DNA from: Euptelea pleiosperma
Lineage: Eukaryota > Streptophyta > Magnoliopsida > Ranunculales > Eupteleaceae
Direction of reading: 5' to 3'
Length of the DNA: 64,000 nucleotides
NCBI GenBank assembly: GCA_035048495.1
Contig: CM068547.1
Coordinates: 31,255,913-31,319,912 of the forward strand
In this document: piece after piece, positions 49,493 through 60,524 of the stretch
Numbering within the stretch: the stretch's first letter is position 1
Layout: each line of letters begins with the position of its first letter
Program-made: the position numbers and the translations under genes
Notes under the pieces: generated by a model
What the model saw: only the letters and a program-made list of their open reading frames with translations
Databases searched by the model: none
Told to the model about the DNA's origin: nothing

Positions 49493-49567
49493 CAAGGAAG
49501 TCAAACCATTTTATCACTCAATAAGGAAAAAACCATACATTTAAGTGGAACCATGAAACACTTGACA

Positions 49568-52500
49568 TCATCCACTTACTACAATGTCCCCTCCTTCCTT
49601 GTCCATCCTCCCACCATGTGAGATAGAACTTGAGCTTGAGCTTTTCACCATATCTTTCTGTTGAGTGCGTGGAGCCTTCAAAGCACCTCGGAGGAGTTTG
49701 TGTATAGTCTCCTTTGCACTATTGCTTATTGTCCTCGAAACCCTCTTGTTTATTGCTTCTGTCTTGTTGTTTCCAGATTCAATCATGGACTTGCTTCGTT
49801 GACCAAGCTGTGGAGACTTGGGGCGTGTTACAGGGACCTACAACACAACAAGCACCATTAAGAGAAAAGCAAGCTAACAAATCATAAGAGCTGATATTCA
49901 CTCAATGGGAATGTTCACATGTGAACATTTTCGGACCTGATTTGGTGAAACCCACATGTCACCTTTGCCTCATTGTGATCTTCTGCTGTGATGGTGACAT
50001 GATGTGTGCACCACAGAAAGACACAAAAATGTGTAGAATTTCCTTTTTTTTTTAGCAATTAAAGGGGAAATATTAAAGGGAAATGTTTATAGGACCAGGC
50101 TCCAAACACTGGCCTTTTATAACCGGCGCCCGAGACAGATCCTGTGGGGAATGTGTCAAGTGTGGATTCCGAGAATCCAACGGTGTTATGCTTTGGAAAA
50201 AAGTGAATGCCAGCTGGATTCATGCCCGACAGCCCTGTCTCGGGCGCTGGGCACAAAACGCCGGTCACAGGAGCCCGACCCATGTTGATATACTAGAATT
50301 TTCAATCTTTCAATGCTAACCTAGACTTGCACTTGGGGCATGAAAATGGGTCGGGTCGGGTCGGCTTGAGATCCAACCTAATCCATACCTATATTTGGTG
50401 GGTTCGGATATTTAATATGTGATTCAAATGAAAACGGGTCAGATATGGATCCATGCAAGTTGATCCAGTTCGGATCAAGTCAGATCTTGGGTTTGAACTT
50501 GGAACCTTGCTAAAGCATGCTATTTTGTAGTGGATCCATCCAACCCATATTCCACATTAGGGCTCAGATCCAAATCTTCTTATATGACACATGCTTCAAA
50601 TTAAGATCATGTGTCATGAGTCCAAGCCAAATCTGGATACAGATATATATGGGCCATAGTATTTAAATTCGGATCAGATTCAGGATCTACCCCGATCTGA
50701 CCCATGGTTAAGGTTCATTTCCAAAGGCGAAGAACCTTCTTATTTCAACTGAACCTTTTTATAGCTCAAGTTTAACATAGGTCAATGATTAATGAAAAAT
50801 ATATTAGATCATTTGTTGGATGGTTAAGATGATTCAGTTGGTTAATTTTCCCAGCTTGAAAATCTTATAGGCGGGGTCATTGATCAAATGGTCAGGATCG
50901 CCTTAACGTGTCCCTCGTGTATATGATACATCACATTCTATCATTTTAATAACATTAATTTGATGAAATTTTAACCTAATTTGAAAGTACAACCTCAGCA
51001 CCCTACCTTCTTTAGTTCAGGCTTTGGAGGATGGTCTTTTCGATGATAGAAGCTTGGCAATGGTGACGCTTTAAAAGTCGAACTGTTCTTCAGCTTCTTT
51101 ATCTCTGCTTCTTCTACTTCCTGCTTGTTTATTTCATTATAAAACCCAATAAGGTGTTATGACCGTCTCTTTTAAACCTTGGCACAACATACCTAATTCT
51201 CATGCTCAATTCATATGTTCCAAACGCATCCCAAGTGTAATAAAAGTGTCAATTTTGGTTCAGTTGTTGTTGTTGTTTCATCCTTAACAAGAAAATGACG
51301 AGAAGGTTGAAATTGTACCTTGGCACTGGCTCGTGATTTCTTGCTTTCAACTTCCTTCCCTTGAACTTTCTCCTTCATTTTGGGACCAATCTGCAATTTT
51401 GATGGTGAAGGGACATCATTGTTATCTTTGTTTATAAAACCAAAAATGGAAGCATTATTTGCACCCATGTTTTCTGCAAGTGCTAACACCAATAACAAAA
51501 AATAAATGACAAACTGTGTCCCTAGATAAAAAAAACAATAAGAGGAACCGTCATCTTCTTCTTGTCGGACAACCACTGTCCTCCCTTCGTCTACCAACAT
51601 CACCACCACACAATCTCTCACCATCCTCCCTCTCTCCCCTCTTTCTCTCTCACTCACTCTCTCTCTCTCTCTCAAAAAACAATAAAAATTCGTGCATGTC
51701 AGCAGGCCAAGGCCAACATGCCTTTGTCTATGTCAGCCGGCAACGACCGACAAGGCTTTGGCTATGTCAGCCTTGGCCTACCAACATGCACGAGAATTTT
51801 TTTTTTAAAAGAGAGAGAGAGATGAAGAGAGGACGGGCCATCATGATACAAGTTCAGGCCTAAGGCAAAAACTTTATATAAGTCCTTTTTATATTTAATA
51901 TATTAATATATATGGTATTATTTAAAAAAATTAACTATGTAGTAGAAAATCTTTATTTAACAACTAGTCCTGATAAGAAAAAAAAATTAGACGCAAAGGA
52001 CTCCTGTTGCACTCCATGAGAGGATTCTCGTGGCCCTATATCATTTTTTGGGCACAATAACTGTGGATGTTCTTCCCACCTATTGATGGATAAACACACT
52101 AATTAAAAATCAACTTAATTGATGATTTCTAGCCACTTGATTTACTACCCAAAAAAATGCTTGAATCCAATGGCTAGAATCAATCCTGAAAAGTACGAAA
52201 ATCTGTCTGTGGCTAGAGATAACCAGTCAGGTTGATTTTGGTTTGTATATCCAACAAGGGGTGGGCTAAACATCCATGTGCTATGTAGGGCCTGGGTTTG
52301 TAGTGGGATCTGGGTCGGGGGCCTTCTCTCACCAAGGGGCCTTAAGCGAGCGCCATAAGGTAGAGCCGGCCGGCCTGCCCTTCAACAGCTAGGCCAACAT
52401 TTGATGGCCCACAACCCAAGACCACATTTTATGTTTCCATATAATGCATGCGTGCATATGTAGATGATTTGCACATACATGATGCAATGCATGCATTCAC

Positions 52501-54074
52501 ATTTCTTCAAAGTAAGGAAGTAAGAGTACCTCTGATCGTTTCTCAACACGTCCATTGCTGGTGATTGGGGATCCAGAGGTAATTGCAGTTCCACGTCTCT
52601 GCTCCGACCTTTGCTCATTCCCAACTGGAGTTTGATTGCCAACCCTGTGTCATTGAGATGATGAATGTCACACGCGTACTCACAAGGTTTTAAATCGACC
52701 GTTATAAAGTTGTGACGGTCACTTAACGTTACCGTTACGACCATCATAATGGATCACATCAGAAGTAAAAAAAAACCATCAGAAGTAAAAAAAAAAAAAA
52801 TTAAGTCCAGAATATTAATTTTTTATTTTTATTTCCAAATAATCTTTATAACGGAGAAAAGTATTTTTTTTGGGGGTGTTTTAGTAACACCCCACTACAA
52901 TTTGAAAGTAATTAGTAACACACCCTTTATGATTTCAAACTTTAGAAAACCCCTTGACCCAGTTTAAACATCATTTGACTAACGTTAAAACCTGGCATGC
53001 ATCATGCACTTGTTAATGTACCCAATACCCATTAAAGGATCATAATATTGCAAGTACAATGCTTACAACGTGTGATTTAAGTCCCTGTTAACTTGAGTCA
53101 ACCACCCTTAAACTAGGTCAAGGGGGTAACCCTAAAGTTTGAAAGTATACGGGTACTACTATAAAGTATAAACTTTCAATTTTCAGGGGGAGGGGGGTGT
53201 TGCTAAAGCCTCAGGTTCCGAGGACCCCCTTTTCTGACTCCTCTTGGGAGTCGTGTTCTCAGCCGTTGGATTCACGAATGTAACGATGGTTGAGCAGTCT
53301 CTTCGATCCTGCCTTCAGTCAAGTTACTTTCTGGTATCAACTACCGGTTATCCAACCATCCGAACGAGGGGAATGCCTTCATTCATTGGATCCGACCCAC
53401 CCATCGGAGGGTACCCAGATCCCGGAAAAGTGAAAAAAAATGAATGCCATCTCAGTGCTATCAACCACCGTTGAATCCTTGGAATCCACGGCCAAGAGCA
53501 CGATTCCCTACAGGGGTCAGAATAGAGGGTCCCTGAGCCCGATTCATTGCTAAAAGACCTTTTTTTTTTAATAACAGCCGTTATTTCGGTTAAAACAACA
53601 AGCCCCCTTTTTCTGGGTTTGGGCATTATTTTTAAAATAACGTATCGGGATTGGGGTTTACCGTTATAACGGCCGTTTTTTAAACCATGGGTATACTTAC
53701 TTCAAATTCAAGCTGCCTGATTTGGATAGTAGGGGTTTGGAGACTTTAGACTGCTCTGAACCTCCAAGTCTCTCTCTAGACATTCTTTTATCAGTTGCCA
53801 AATTGAAAGGCTGAGGAACTGTTAGCTTGCTCTTCTGATTCTGCTTTGGTTTCTTCAACAAAGCCGCCAGGTTTTCCTTTTTAGTTTCTCCATCTTTTAC
53901 AGCTTCACCCTCATTCTTGTTTCCTTCTTCCTTGCTTTCCTCTAATTTCTGGTTTTGTTCAAGAATGGTGATTTCTTTGTTCGCTTCTGTCGGTTCATCG
54001 TCGCAGTTACCGTCTTCTTCTTGGTTTGTCTCCCCTGAGTGTTGGCTTTGTTTCATTTCTTCTTTCTCTTCCAT
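49568..54074 (-). CDS. WVD2-like / TPX2-family microtubule-associated protein, 314 aa
   Basis: Coding exons: 54074-53701, 52644-52530, 51390-51319, 51120-51007, 49837-49568 (945 nt). All are GT-AG with matching phases. Residues 1-80 are acidic and low in complexity. [15 protein letters not shown] (83-97) is a hallmark N-terminal motif of WVD2-LIKE proteins. Residues 164-187 ([15 protein letters not shown]) fill the place of the KLEEK microtubule-binding motif, but in diverged form. [15 protein letters not shown] (201-215) is the conserved TPX2 C-terminal signature, and [15 protein letters not shown] follows in the last exon. Family members bind and bundle cortical microtubules and tune anisotropic cell expansion. 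The coding introns contain MITEs, one ending 11 bp from the first donor. Family assignment is firm; the exact paralogue is not. Confidence 0.9.
50092..50281. mobile_element. MULE-like MITE, 190 bp (GGACCAGGCTC family)
   Basis: 9-bp flanks ATGTTTATA (50083-50091) and ATGTTGATA (50282-50290) match 8 of 9. Ends GGACCAGGCTCC / GGAGCCCGACCC with inner arms GCGCCCGAGACAG / CTGTCTCGGGCGC. In the last intron of the WVD2-like gene. Confidence 0.85.
52050..52290. mobile_element. Fold-back MULE remnant in an intron
   Basis: AATCAACTTAATTGATGATTTCTAGCC and its mirror near 52205-52250 show the family core. In the second coding intron of the WVD2-like gene. Confidence 0.55.
53560..53689 (+). mobile_element. 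hAT-like MITE 3' fragment beside a splice donor
   Basis: Ends CGGCCGTTTTTTAAACCATG at 53689, while the first coding exon's donor GT (minus strand) is at 53700-53699. The MITE therefore begins 9 bp into the intron. The 5' part is truncated. Confidence 0.7.
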
Positions 54075-54078
54075 TCTA

Positions 54079-55013
54079 CTGCAAATTCACCTGATTAATA
54101 TGAATATTAAGAATTTATTAGAAATAATATATATTAAAAATTGTAAGAAATTAATTGTTATGGGACATCCCTACTACGAAATCTCTTCCGTCAAAATTAA
54201 CTCGATTGGATGATCATGACCATCTGATCTATAGATTTTCTCCTGACCGGTAGATTAGACGACTCCAACCTTGGATCACTCTATTGACTAATACATCTGT
54301 ATATACTTAGCGCGATTTTTATTACTCACCACTGCCTCTGGCCCACTGACCGCGTGGATGTTTATCCCACCCCTTGGTGGATATACACACCAAAACTCAC
54401 CATGATTGATAATCTCTAGCCATTAGATTTTAGTACATTTTAAGGCGTGATTCTAACGGTGCCTTATTTTTAGTACTAAAACTAACGGCTAAAAATGGTC
54501 AAACAACCTCATTTTTGGTATGAATGTCTACCAAGGGGTGGGCTAAAAATCCATGCGGTCAGTGACGCAGATGGCAGCGGTAAGTGACAAAAATCGCACT
54601 ACCTGACGCCAAAAAATGTCAGGTCTACTTGTTAAAACCCTATCCAAGGTGTAATTTCCAAGGTAGTTTTTCTTGTCTTATTCGGGATTGGCGTTGCTTG
54701 CTAATGCTAACATACTCCTCAAAATTTAATGGCAATCAGGATGATTTTTTGGTGTGTGGGCCCATAAAAATGTGCGACGTAGATTTTTCTCCATCAAATT
54801 TTTCTCTGGTTTTGTAACAAAGAAGAGGTTGCAATGAGAAACATGGGGTTCCTTAGAGGAATCATGCCTGAGGCGCACTGTACATCCAAGGGCCACGGAA
54901 TCGGCGCCGCACATCTAACGTGAATGGTCCCACACCTAGATGTGCCGCGTAAATCCCGGTGATCCTCGAGCCTATAGAAATATATGGGAACCAAGTAAAG
55001 AGAGGATACTCAC
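54079..55013 (-). other. 5'UTR intron of the WVD2-like gene
   Basis: On the minus strand, CCCGCAG followed by GTGAGT (exon edge 55014) is a near-consensus donor. TTTGCAG at 54079 is the matching acceptor, four bases before the ATG at 54074. The inferred 935-bp intron in the leader would carry a MULE fold-back (about 54310-54597). The leader exon would lie between 55014 and roughly 55100. Based on splice consensus only. Confidence 0.6.
54310..54597. mobile_element. Fold-back MULE copy in the 5'UTR intron
   Basis: Arms GCGATTTTTATTACTCACC / mirror of GCGATTTTTGTCACTTACC, inner GACCGCGTGGATG / CCATGCGGTCAG. Target duplication unclear. Confidence 0.65.
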
Positions 55014-55449
55014 CTGCGGGCTGAGGGAAGACTCTCCTCTCTGAATTCTGAAACAACTCAAGCCAACGTTCTTCTATGATTCTATCTCTCCACTCTCTCC
55101 ACCTAATTATACGGACGTAATGTTTGCTCTAAAACTCAATTAAATATCCTCTCTGGAGTCCGGTCAATTAGCTGGCGAAGCCTTAGATAATTTTATTTTA
55201 TTTTTAAGCCAATATATAATGGTTTCTCTGAAAGTTGATTCTTGACTCCGTCGTAGTTTGATGACGCGCGATTCCGGGATCGGATGCAAATGACAACGAG
55301 GAACCGACAGCTCCTGACGTAGGTGGGCCCTCCACGTCATCATCTGGCCATAGTCTACTATGCTCTGCCACGTGTCACTCTGATACTAGATACACCACGC
55401 TAGTGTTTCGAAGGCCGGCAAATCTGCGAAATGGATTTAGTCTGTGGGG

Positions 55450-55725
55450 CTGCGGAACACATAAAAACACCCCCACATGGCACACTCATACGGGCCCACT
55501 GATCCATGAATGATTGGCCTACCTCCTGATGGATCTACACACCAACAATTGGTAATATGTAGCAGTTGGATTGAGCATTTGGGCATGTTTCATGAGGTGA
55601 TTTCTTGCCGTAGAATTGGAGCATTCTTTTTGGTAATCAGATTGAATGGCTGGAGAACATCAATCAGGTTGATTTTTGGTGTGTACGTCCATCAAGGGTG
55701 GGGTCAAGTATTCATGGCTGTGCCC
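55450..55725. mobile_element. Fold-back MULE remnant
   Basis: CATGAATGATTGGCC...CACACCAACAATTGG and the mirror CAATCAGGTTGATTTTTGGTGTG...GTCAAGTATTCATGG. Confidence 0.55.
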
Positions 55726-55795
55726 CACAGAGAAAAAGGCCCTCGGGCTTAAATATTCTCAAATCTGCCCCCTTTTTTTTTTACTACGTGGAAAC

Positions 55796-56166
55796 GAGTA
55801 AACCTTCGATGACACATGCAGTGACTGCAGCCAATATGAGCCACGTGGCATAATCTTAAGAGGACACTGACCGTATGGATGTTTGGCCAATCACTAGATG
55901 GACCACAAACCAAAACAAAAACCTGATCAGTGATTTCTAAGCGTTGGATTGAAGTTATTTTCATGGGTTGATTTTAACCGTAGAAATTTGAGCATTATTT
56001 CGGTACAAAGATCCAATGGTTTTAAACCACTAATCAGGCATTTTTTTTGTTTTGTAGGTGGTTCACCTAGTGATGGCCAAACATCCATACGGTTAGCAGC
56101 CTTTTCAGAATGTGCCACGTGGCTCATATTGGACTCGATGACTGCAGTGTCAGCGATGGATTACTC
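55796..56166. mobile_element. Fold-back MULE, 371 bp, complete
   Basis: 9-bp flanks CGTGGAAAC (55787-55795) and CGTAGAAAC (56167-56175) match 8 of 9. Ends GAGTAAACC / GGATTACTC. Each arm carries a GCCACGTGGC palindrome next to CAATATGAG / CTCATATTG. Confidence 0.88.
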
Positions 56167-56199
56167 CGTAGAAACGTTAGAAACGAATAGTATCTGTAT

Positions 56200-57252
56200 T
56201 CTATAACAAAACAGGACGGTTGTCTCCCCCTCTTATCCGGCTTCATAAAGGATGGCCGAGATCTTATCACACCAAATGGACAGTGGATCTCAGCCACTCA
56301 CACCCAATTTTGGCAAACGCTTTGTCGATGAGTGCCGTGGGCACGGGTCACCTACTATTTACCTACATATAAGGAATGAAATGGGTTGGATTTACATATA
56401 GCCCAAGGGTTAGGGCTCAGGAGCCCCACTTTTTATGCCTCAAGAGGGGTGTTACTGTTAAAACGGATTGAAACGGCCAGGGGTAAAAATGAAAAAAAAA
56501 AAAAAAATTTAACGGATTTTAATGATTTTAACGGAAAAAAGTAGTAGTGAAATTCAAAATTTAAAATTTTGAAATTTGAAAATTTTAAATTTTAAATTTT
56601 AAAAAGGCTTCAATAATGAGTGGCTGAGATCCACTATGCTTCATATCGATGGCTGAGATTAACCCCCACCCGATTTTGACAAATAATTTGTCGAAAAGTA
56701 CCACGGGCACGGGCCACCCAAGCATATATCAAGACAACTCAGTTGTATTCTCTTATCTTATCCATCTATCTAATGTGGACGGTTAGATAAAGAGTGGTTG
56801 AGATCAAATCCATCAATCTAATGTGGACGATTTGATTTCATCCACTAAATCTGCCTCATTTGACGTCAATTTATTCAAAATTTAAATTTCAACACCATTA
56901 TTTTTTGTTATTTCTGATATTTTTCCATTTCTCCCTCTATGTGTTACAATCCGTTATAACAGCCGTTATAATGGAAAAAATGGTAACGCCCCAGTCCATT
57001 ATACCGTTTGAGTGCTGAAGGCACCCAATTTTTGCAAACGCTTTTGTCGGAAAGTGCCGTGGGCATGGGCCATTTACTATTCTATATAACAAAACACATT
57101 GGTTGTCTCCCTACTTATACCTCCTCTTATAAGCATCAACAAAGAAGGGCCCAGATCTAATCCTCCCCCAAATGGACGGTGTATCTCCGCCACTCACTTG
57201 ATTTTGGCAAATTCTTTGTCGAGGAGTGCCGATGGCACGGGGCACCCACTAG
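56200..57252 (+). mobile_element. Non-autonomous Helitron, ~1053 bp, multi-end
   Basis: Starts TCTATAACAAAACAGG and ends CACCCACTAG followed by T. The 3' hairpin is GTGCC-gat-GGCAC, 10 nt before CTAG. The 3'-type module (GTGCCGTGGGCACGGG) recurs at about 56329 and 57053, and a second 5'-type start is at 57081, so it is a chain of related ends with MITE-like AACGG stretches. It is an inverted relative of 60525-61704. Confidence 0.78.
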
Positions 57253-57339
57253 TCTAATATAACACATGATCTCGTCGATCTGGGAAAAGATATACGATAG
57301 AGAATTCTTTATCAAAATTTTGATATAGAGCTTTCTCAA

Positions 57340-57612
57340 AATGACACGTGGCATATTCTTCAGAGTCTATTGAACTCATGAATGTTTGTCCTACACCTTG
57401 GTGGACCTACGCAACAAAAACCAACATGGTTGGTGATTTCTAACTGTCAGATTTAAGCATTTTTCGTCATAGGCTTGGAACCAACCCTCAATCCTGTTCA
57501 TGAAACCGATGATAAAAAAAAATGCTAAAATCCTATGGTTAGAAATCATCAATCACGCCGATTGTTGGCATGCGTTAGTGGGTTCTAAAGATTGTACCAG
57601 GTGGCACTTTGT
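57340..57612. mobile_element. Fold-back MULE copy
   Basis: ACACGTGGCATATTC at the left, CCAGGTGGCACTTTG at the right, with mirror core (GGTTGGTGATTTCTAAC / GTTAGAAATCATCAATC). Confidence 0.6.
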
Positions 57613-57644
57613 GGGACTTTTTGTGTTAAATTTTGAATCTTTGT

Positions 57645-57833
57645 TACATTATAAGGTATTCTGGCCGTTCATAAGGGTACAATCCAAGAATACTAGTAAT
57701 CGTGATCAAGCAGAAGAGGTGGCTTTGATATGTTATTCGCAATAATCGGAATTTCGTCGTGATCTAATCAAAGGATCCATGCGCACTCAAAGACGAAAAA
57801 CAGTTAATTGGGAACTGTTTCAAGCAAATGTGC
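57645..57833 (+). pseudogene. ycf1: Nuclear copy of plastid ycf1 (TIC214) fragment
   Basis: Reads FIRVQSKNTSNRDQAEEVAL, then [17 protein letters not shown] and WELFQANV, matching the plastid Ycf1 C-terminal half. An in-frame TAA (TCG CAA TAA TCG) breaks it where plastid copies have a second CAA. Dead transferred DNA. Confidence 0.85.
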
Positions 57834-58741
57834 AATGGTTCAGATCCTAGTTGTACATTACATTTGTGATTAATTCACGAATTGTTATAGAACATGAATA
57901 CTAAAAAATTAATACTTCGCGATTTTATAGGGGTTTGCAAATAGAACACAAATTCGGTTTTTTAGTGATTAATTCGGCCAATTTAATCGGGTGTCAATAC
58001 GATGAAAAAAAGGACTTAAGGGAAAGAAAGAAAAAAAGCCCTAGGGACCTTACTCCTTTTTGCTCTCATCTCTCTCCCCTCCCTCCCTGTACAATCCACA
58101 ATCCCCACTACATGGATCCACCTGTAATTTGCAACTCTAGTTTACATTGTCATTGATTGCCAATCAGGTTAGTACATTCTCTCTCCCTCAATCCTTTGCA
58201 CCCGCAAGACCTATACCACACCAACAATTTTCTCTCTTTATTAGACCACTTGCAACTCTCTCTTTTCGTTGGACGCAGTCGGCCACACCAAAGTGACCAA
58301 ACATGCACTCTAGTCACTTTAACAATTCACACTTCACTTTTAATTTCTAATTTAACGATAGTATGTGGCCCTGCACAAATTCAGATTAACCGTTTAACTA
58401 CTAGCCAAGTAAGTGAGGACCCGTCACATGCCTAAACTGTGAGTGCCGTATTTTTTGACAAACAGTATGATGACATATGTCACTGGCATGACACATGCGG
58501 GATATGAAAGGTCGACACGTGGTGACGTTCAGCATGCGTGAGTAAATGCGTCGAAGAAATCGTCAGAGATCATGACCAGTCCACTCCTGTCACACACCTT
58601 CCATTAATGACAATACCATGTATCATAGTAAGTGATCATAAGAGAATATCTCAGAGCGGGATCGGTAATGGTACGCATTGAAGCTTCAGCCATTAATGTG
58701 TCAGAGAAGCATTCAATCCTACCCGACACATTAATGATCGG

Positions 58742-59070
58742 ACTACTTGACGGGAAGGTCATTTAATTCATCCCGACAAGTTTTACGGCCTTACCTAGCA
58801 GGAATTACATTCAATCGCATCCCAACATGGTTAAGACGGCCCGCTTGACGGGAGTAACAATTATCTCATCCTGACAAGGTCAAGTGATACGCTTGACAGG
58901 AATGACATTCAACACATCCCTATAAGGACAGACGGTCTACTTAATGGGAGTGACGTTTATCTCATCCCGACAAGAGCAAACGGCCTACTTGACGGGATTG
59001 ACATTCAACTCATTTCGATAAGATCAATTAACCTTCTTAATGGGAATGAACTTTTATCCATCCCGAGAAG
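58742..59070 (+). repeat. Tandem ~48-bp hairpin repeats inside the solo LTR
   Basis: About seven units, each CTTGACGGGA...CATCCCGACAAG with the two halves complementary, followed by variable ACGGCCT-type linkers. They lie in the U3 part, ~300 bp before the TATA box. Confidence 0.82.
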
Positions 59071-59363
59071 TATGCCAATTTCTACAAACGAGATAAGTAT
59101 ACTAAACTATGACCAGGTTAAAATTACTTACTTATCCATTGAATATTTGCCACGTGACAGTTGGTTTGACTATTACGCAGCTCACACGTTCTCCTATTTG
59201 AATATCTGTCACGAGGAGTGCCACCTTAATCATTTCAGATATAACCGAATAAGTGAAGTTATGATCTAACAAGAAGATGTAGTTATATAACAGAATCTCT
59301 TCAGATCATAACTAACTAACAAGAAGTGGATACGTAGAAAGTAAATCACGCCAGTTCTAGGGA

Positions 59364-59371
59364 TATAAATA
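59364..59371 (+). promoter_or_regulatory. TATA box of the solo LTR
   Basis: TATAAATA within GGGATATAAATACATGACC, downstream of the tandem repeats. A potential orphan promoter pointing toward 59700. Confidence 0.6.
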
Positions 59372-60021
59372 CATGACCCTCAGAATTGAGAAGAGGGCTG
59401 GCTCTCCAGATCCAGATAACCTAAACTCTGAAACATTTTACTAAATTTCATAATCCCTATTAGCACATCCTATCCTAACTTTAGCGTCGAAGTGTTATCA
59501 ATAGGTACGACCACAATTCGTCTAGAGATTATCCTATCATCCGTAGTAGAGAGAGGAGTTCTATCCTCAAGCATCAAAGTCGTCGGATCATCATCGAGAT
59601 ACAAATCGTCTGACCTCAAAGATTGTGTAGGATAGATCAGATATTTTTTCCCCCACATAAACTTTAATATATTTTAAGTCATACACACCTTTATATATTT
59701 GTTGCGAATGTTTTACATCAAATTTTGGGATCATAAACGAATCAAACACGAATATTTATAGTTACATACTTTTGTCGTTCCTCAAATTTTTAAACAAATT
59801 ATTAATCGAATTTTTTAAACTTGAAACTGAATTATGCTCGAGCTTTTCCTGTCTCGAACTTTTGCTATATCCGACTTAACAACTAGGGTTTAGATCATAC
59901 AAGTGGGCTATCTTTTGTCCAAAAATTCTTTTTAAGATGGGCACTCAACTAAACACTTCAGATTGATAAAAATATGTACCCCTTGTATGGTTGAGGGCCT
60001 TGATGCCCATAACATTTCAAG

Positions 60022-60469
60022 CAAGGTTTAAAGGAGGCTGTTTTAACAGTTAAACGGACTGGGGCGTTACCGTTTAAACCGTTTAAATGGCCGTTAAAAC
60101 GGATTGAAACAGCCAAGGGCAAAAATGGAAAAAATAAAATTTAACAGAATTAAATGAATTTTAACGATTTTAACAGAAAAAATGGCGCTGAAATTCAAAT
60201 TTTGAAATTTGAAAATTAAAAAAAGGAATTTAATGGAAATTAAACGGATTTTAATTGAAATTAAATTGATTTTAACGAAATTAAACGGATTTAACGGCCG
60301 TTCTTTTTTCACAAAAAATTTCAGAATTTAACGGCTGTTTAAACGATTTTAACGGCCGTTAAAACAAAAAAACGGCCGTTAAATTCAAATACGTTAAAAA
60401 TTGTTTAAACGGTTTTAACGGAAACAGGCTTAGGGCGTTTCCATTTAAATGGCCATTTTTAAAACCATG
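60022..60469 (+). mobile_element. hAT-like MITE, 448 bp
   Basis: A perfect 8-bp duplication ATTTCAAG lies at 60014-60021 and 60470-60477. Ends CAAGGTTTAAAGG and TTTTTAAAACCATG. Dense TTAACGGCCGTTAAA palindromes inside. Confidence 0.92.
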
Positions 60470-60524
60470 ATTTCAAGTATAGTATTATCGGGACTATGCC
60501 ATTTGAACTGTCCCTTTTTACAAA

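Larger units (their letters stand above)
58438..59657 (+). mobile_element. Solo LTR, 1220 bp
   Basis: A perfect 5-bp duplication TAAAC lies at 58433-58437 and 59658-59662. It starts TGTGAG and ends CCCACA (TG...CA). It carries a TATAAATA box at 59364-59371 and a late CTTTAGCGTCGAAGTG motif like that of plant Ty3/gypsy LTRs. No internal domain or second LTR is present, so it arose by LTR-LTR recombination. Confidence 0.88.

Noticed and set aside
49320..49544. 74-aa open frame starting [10 protein letters not shown]
   Set aside because: It is plastid ycf2 sequence with an upstream frame shift, not a nuclear gene.
53205..53560. Possible third member of the GGACCAGGCTC MITE family
   Set aside because: Only the interior (GAATGCCATCTCAG, GAATCCACGG) is similar; ends and target duplication could not be placed.
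58742..59070. Spaced repeats resembling a CRISPR array
   Set aside because: Units vary along their whole length, sit inside a eukaryotic LTR and lack unique spacers.
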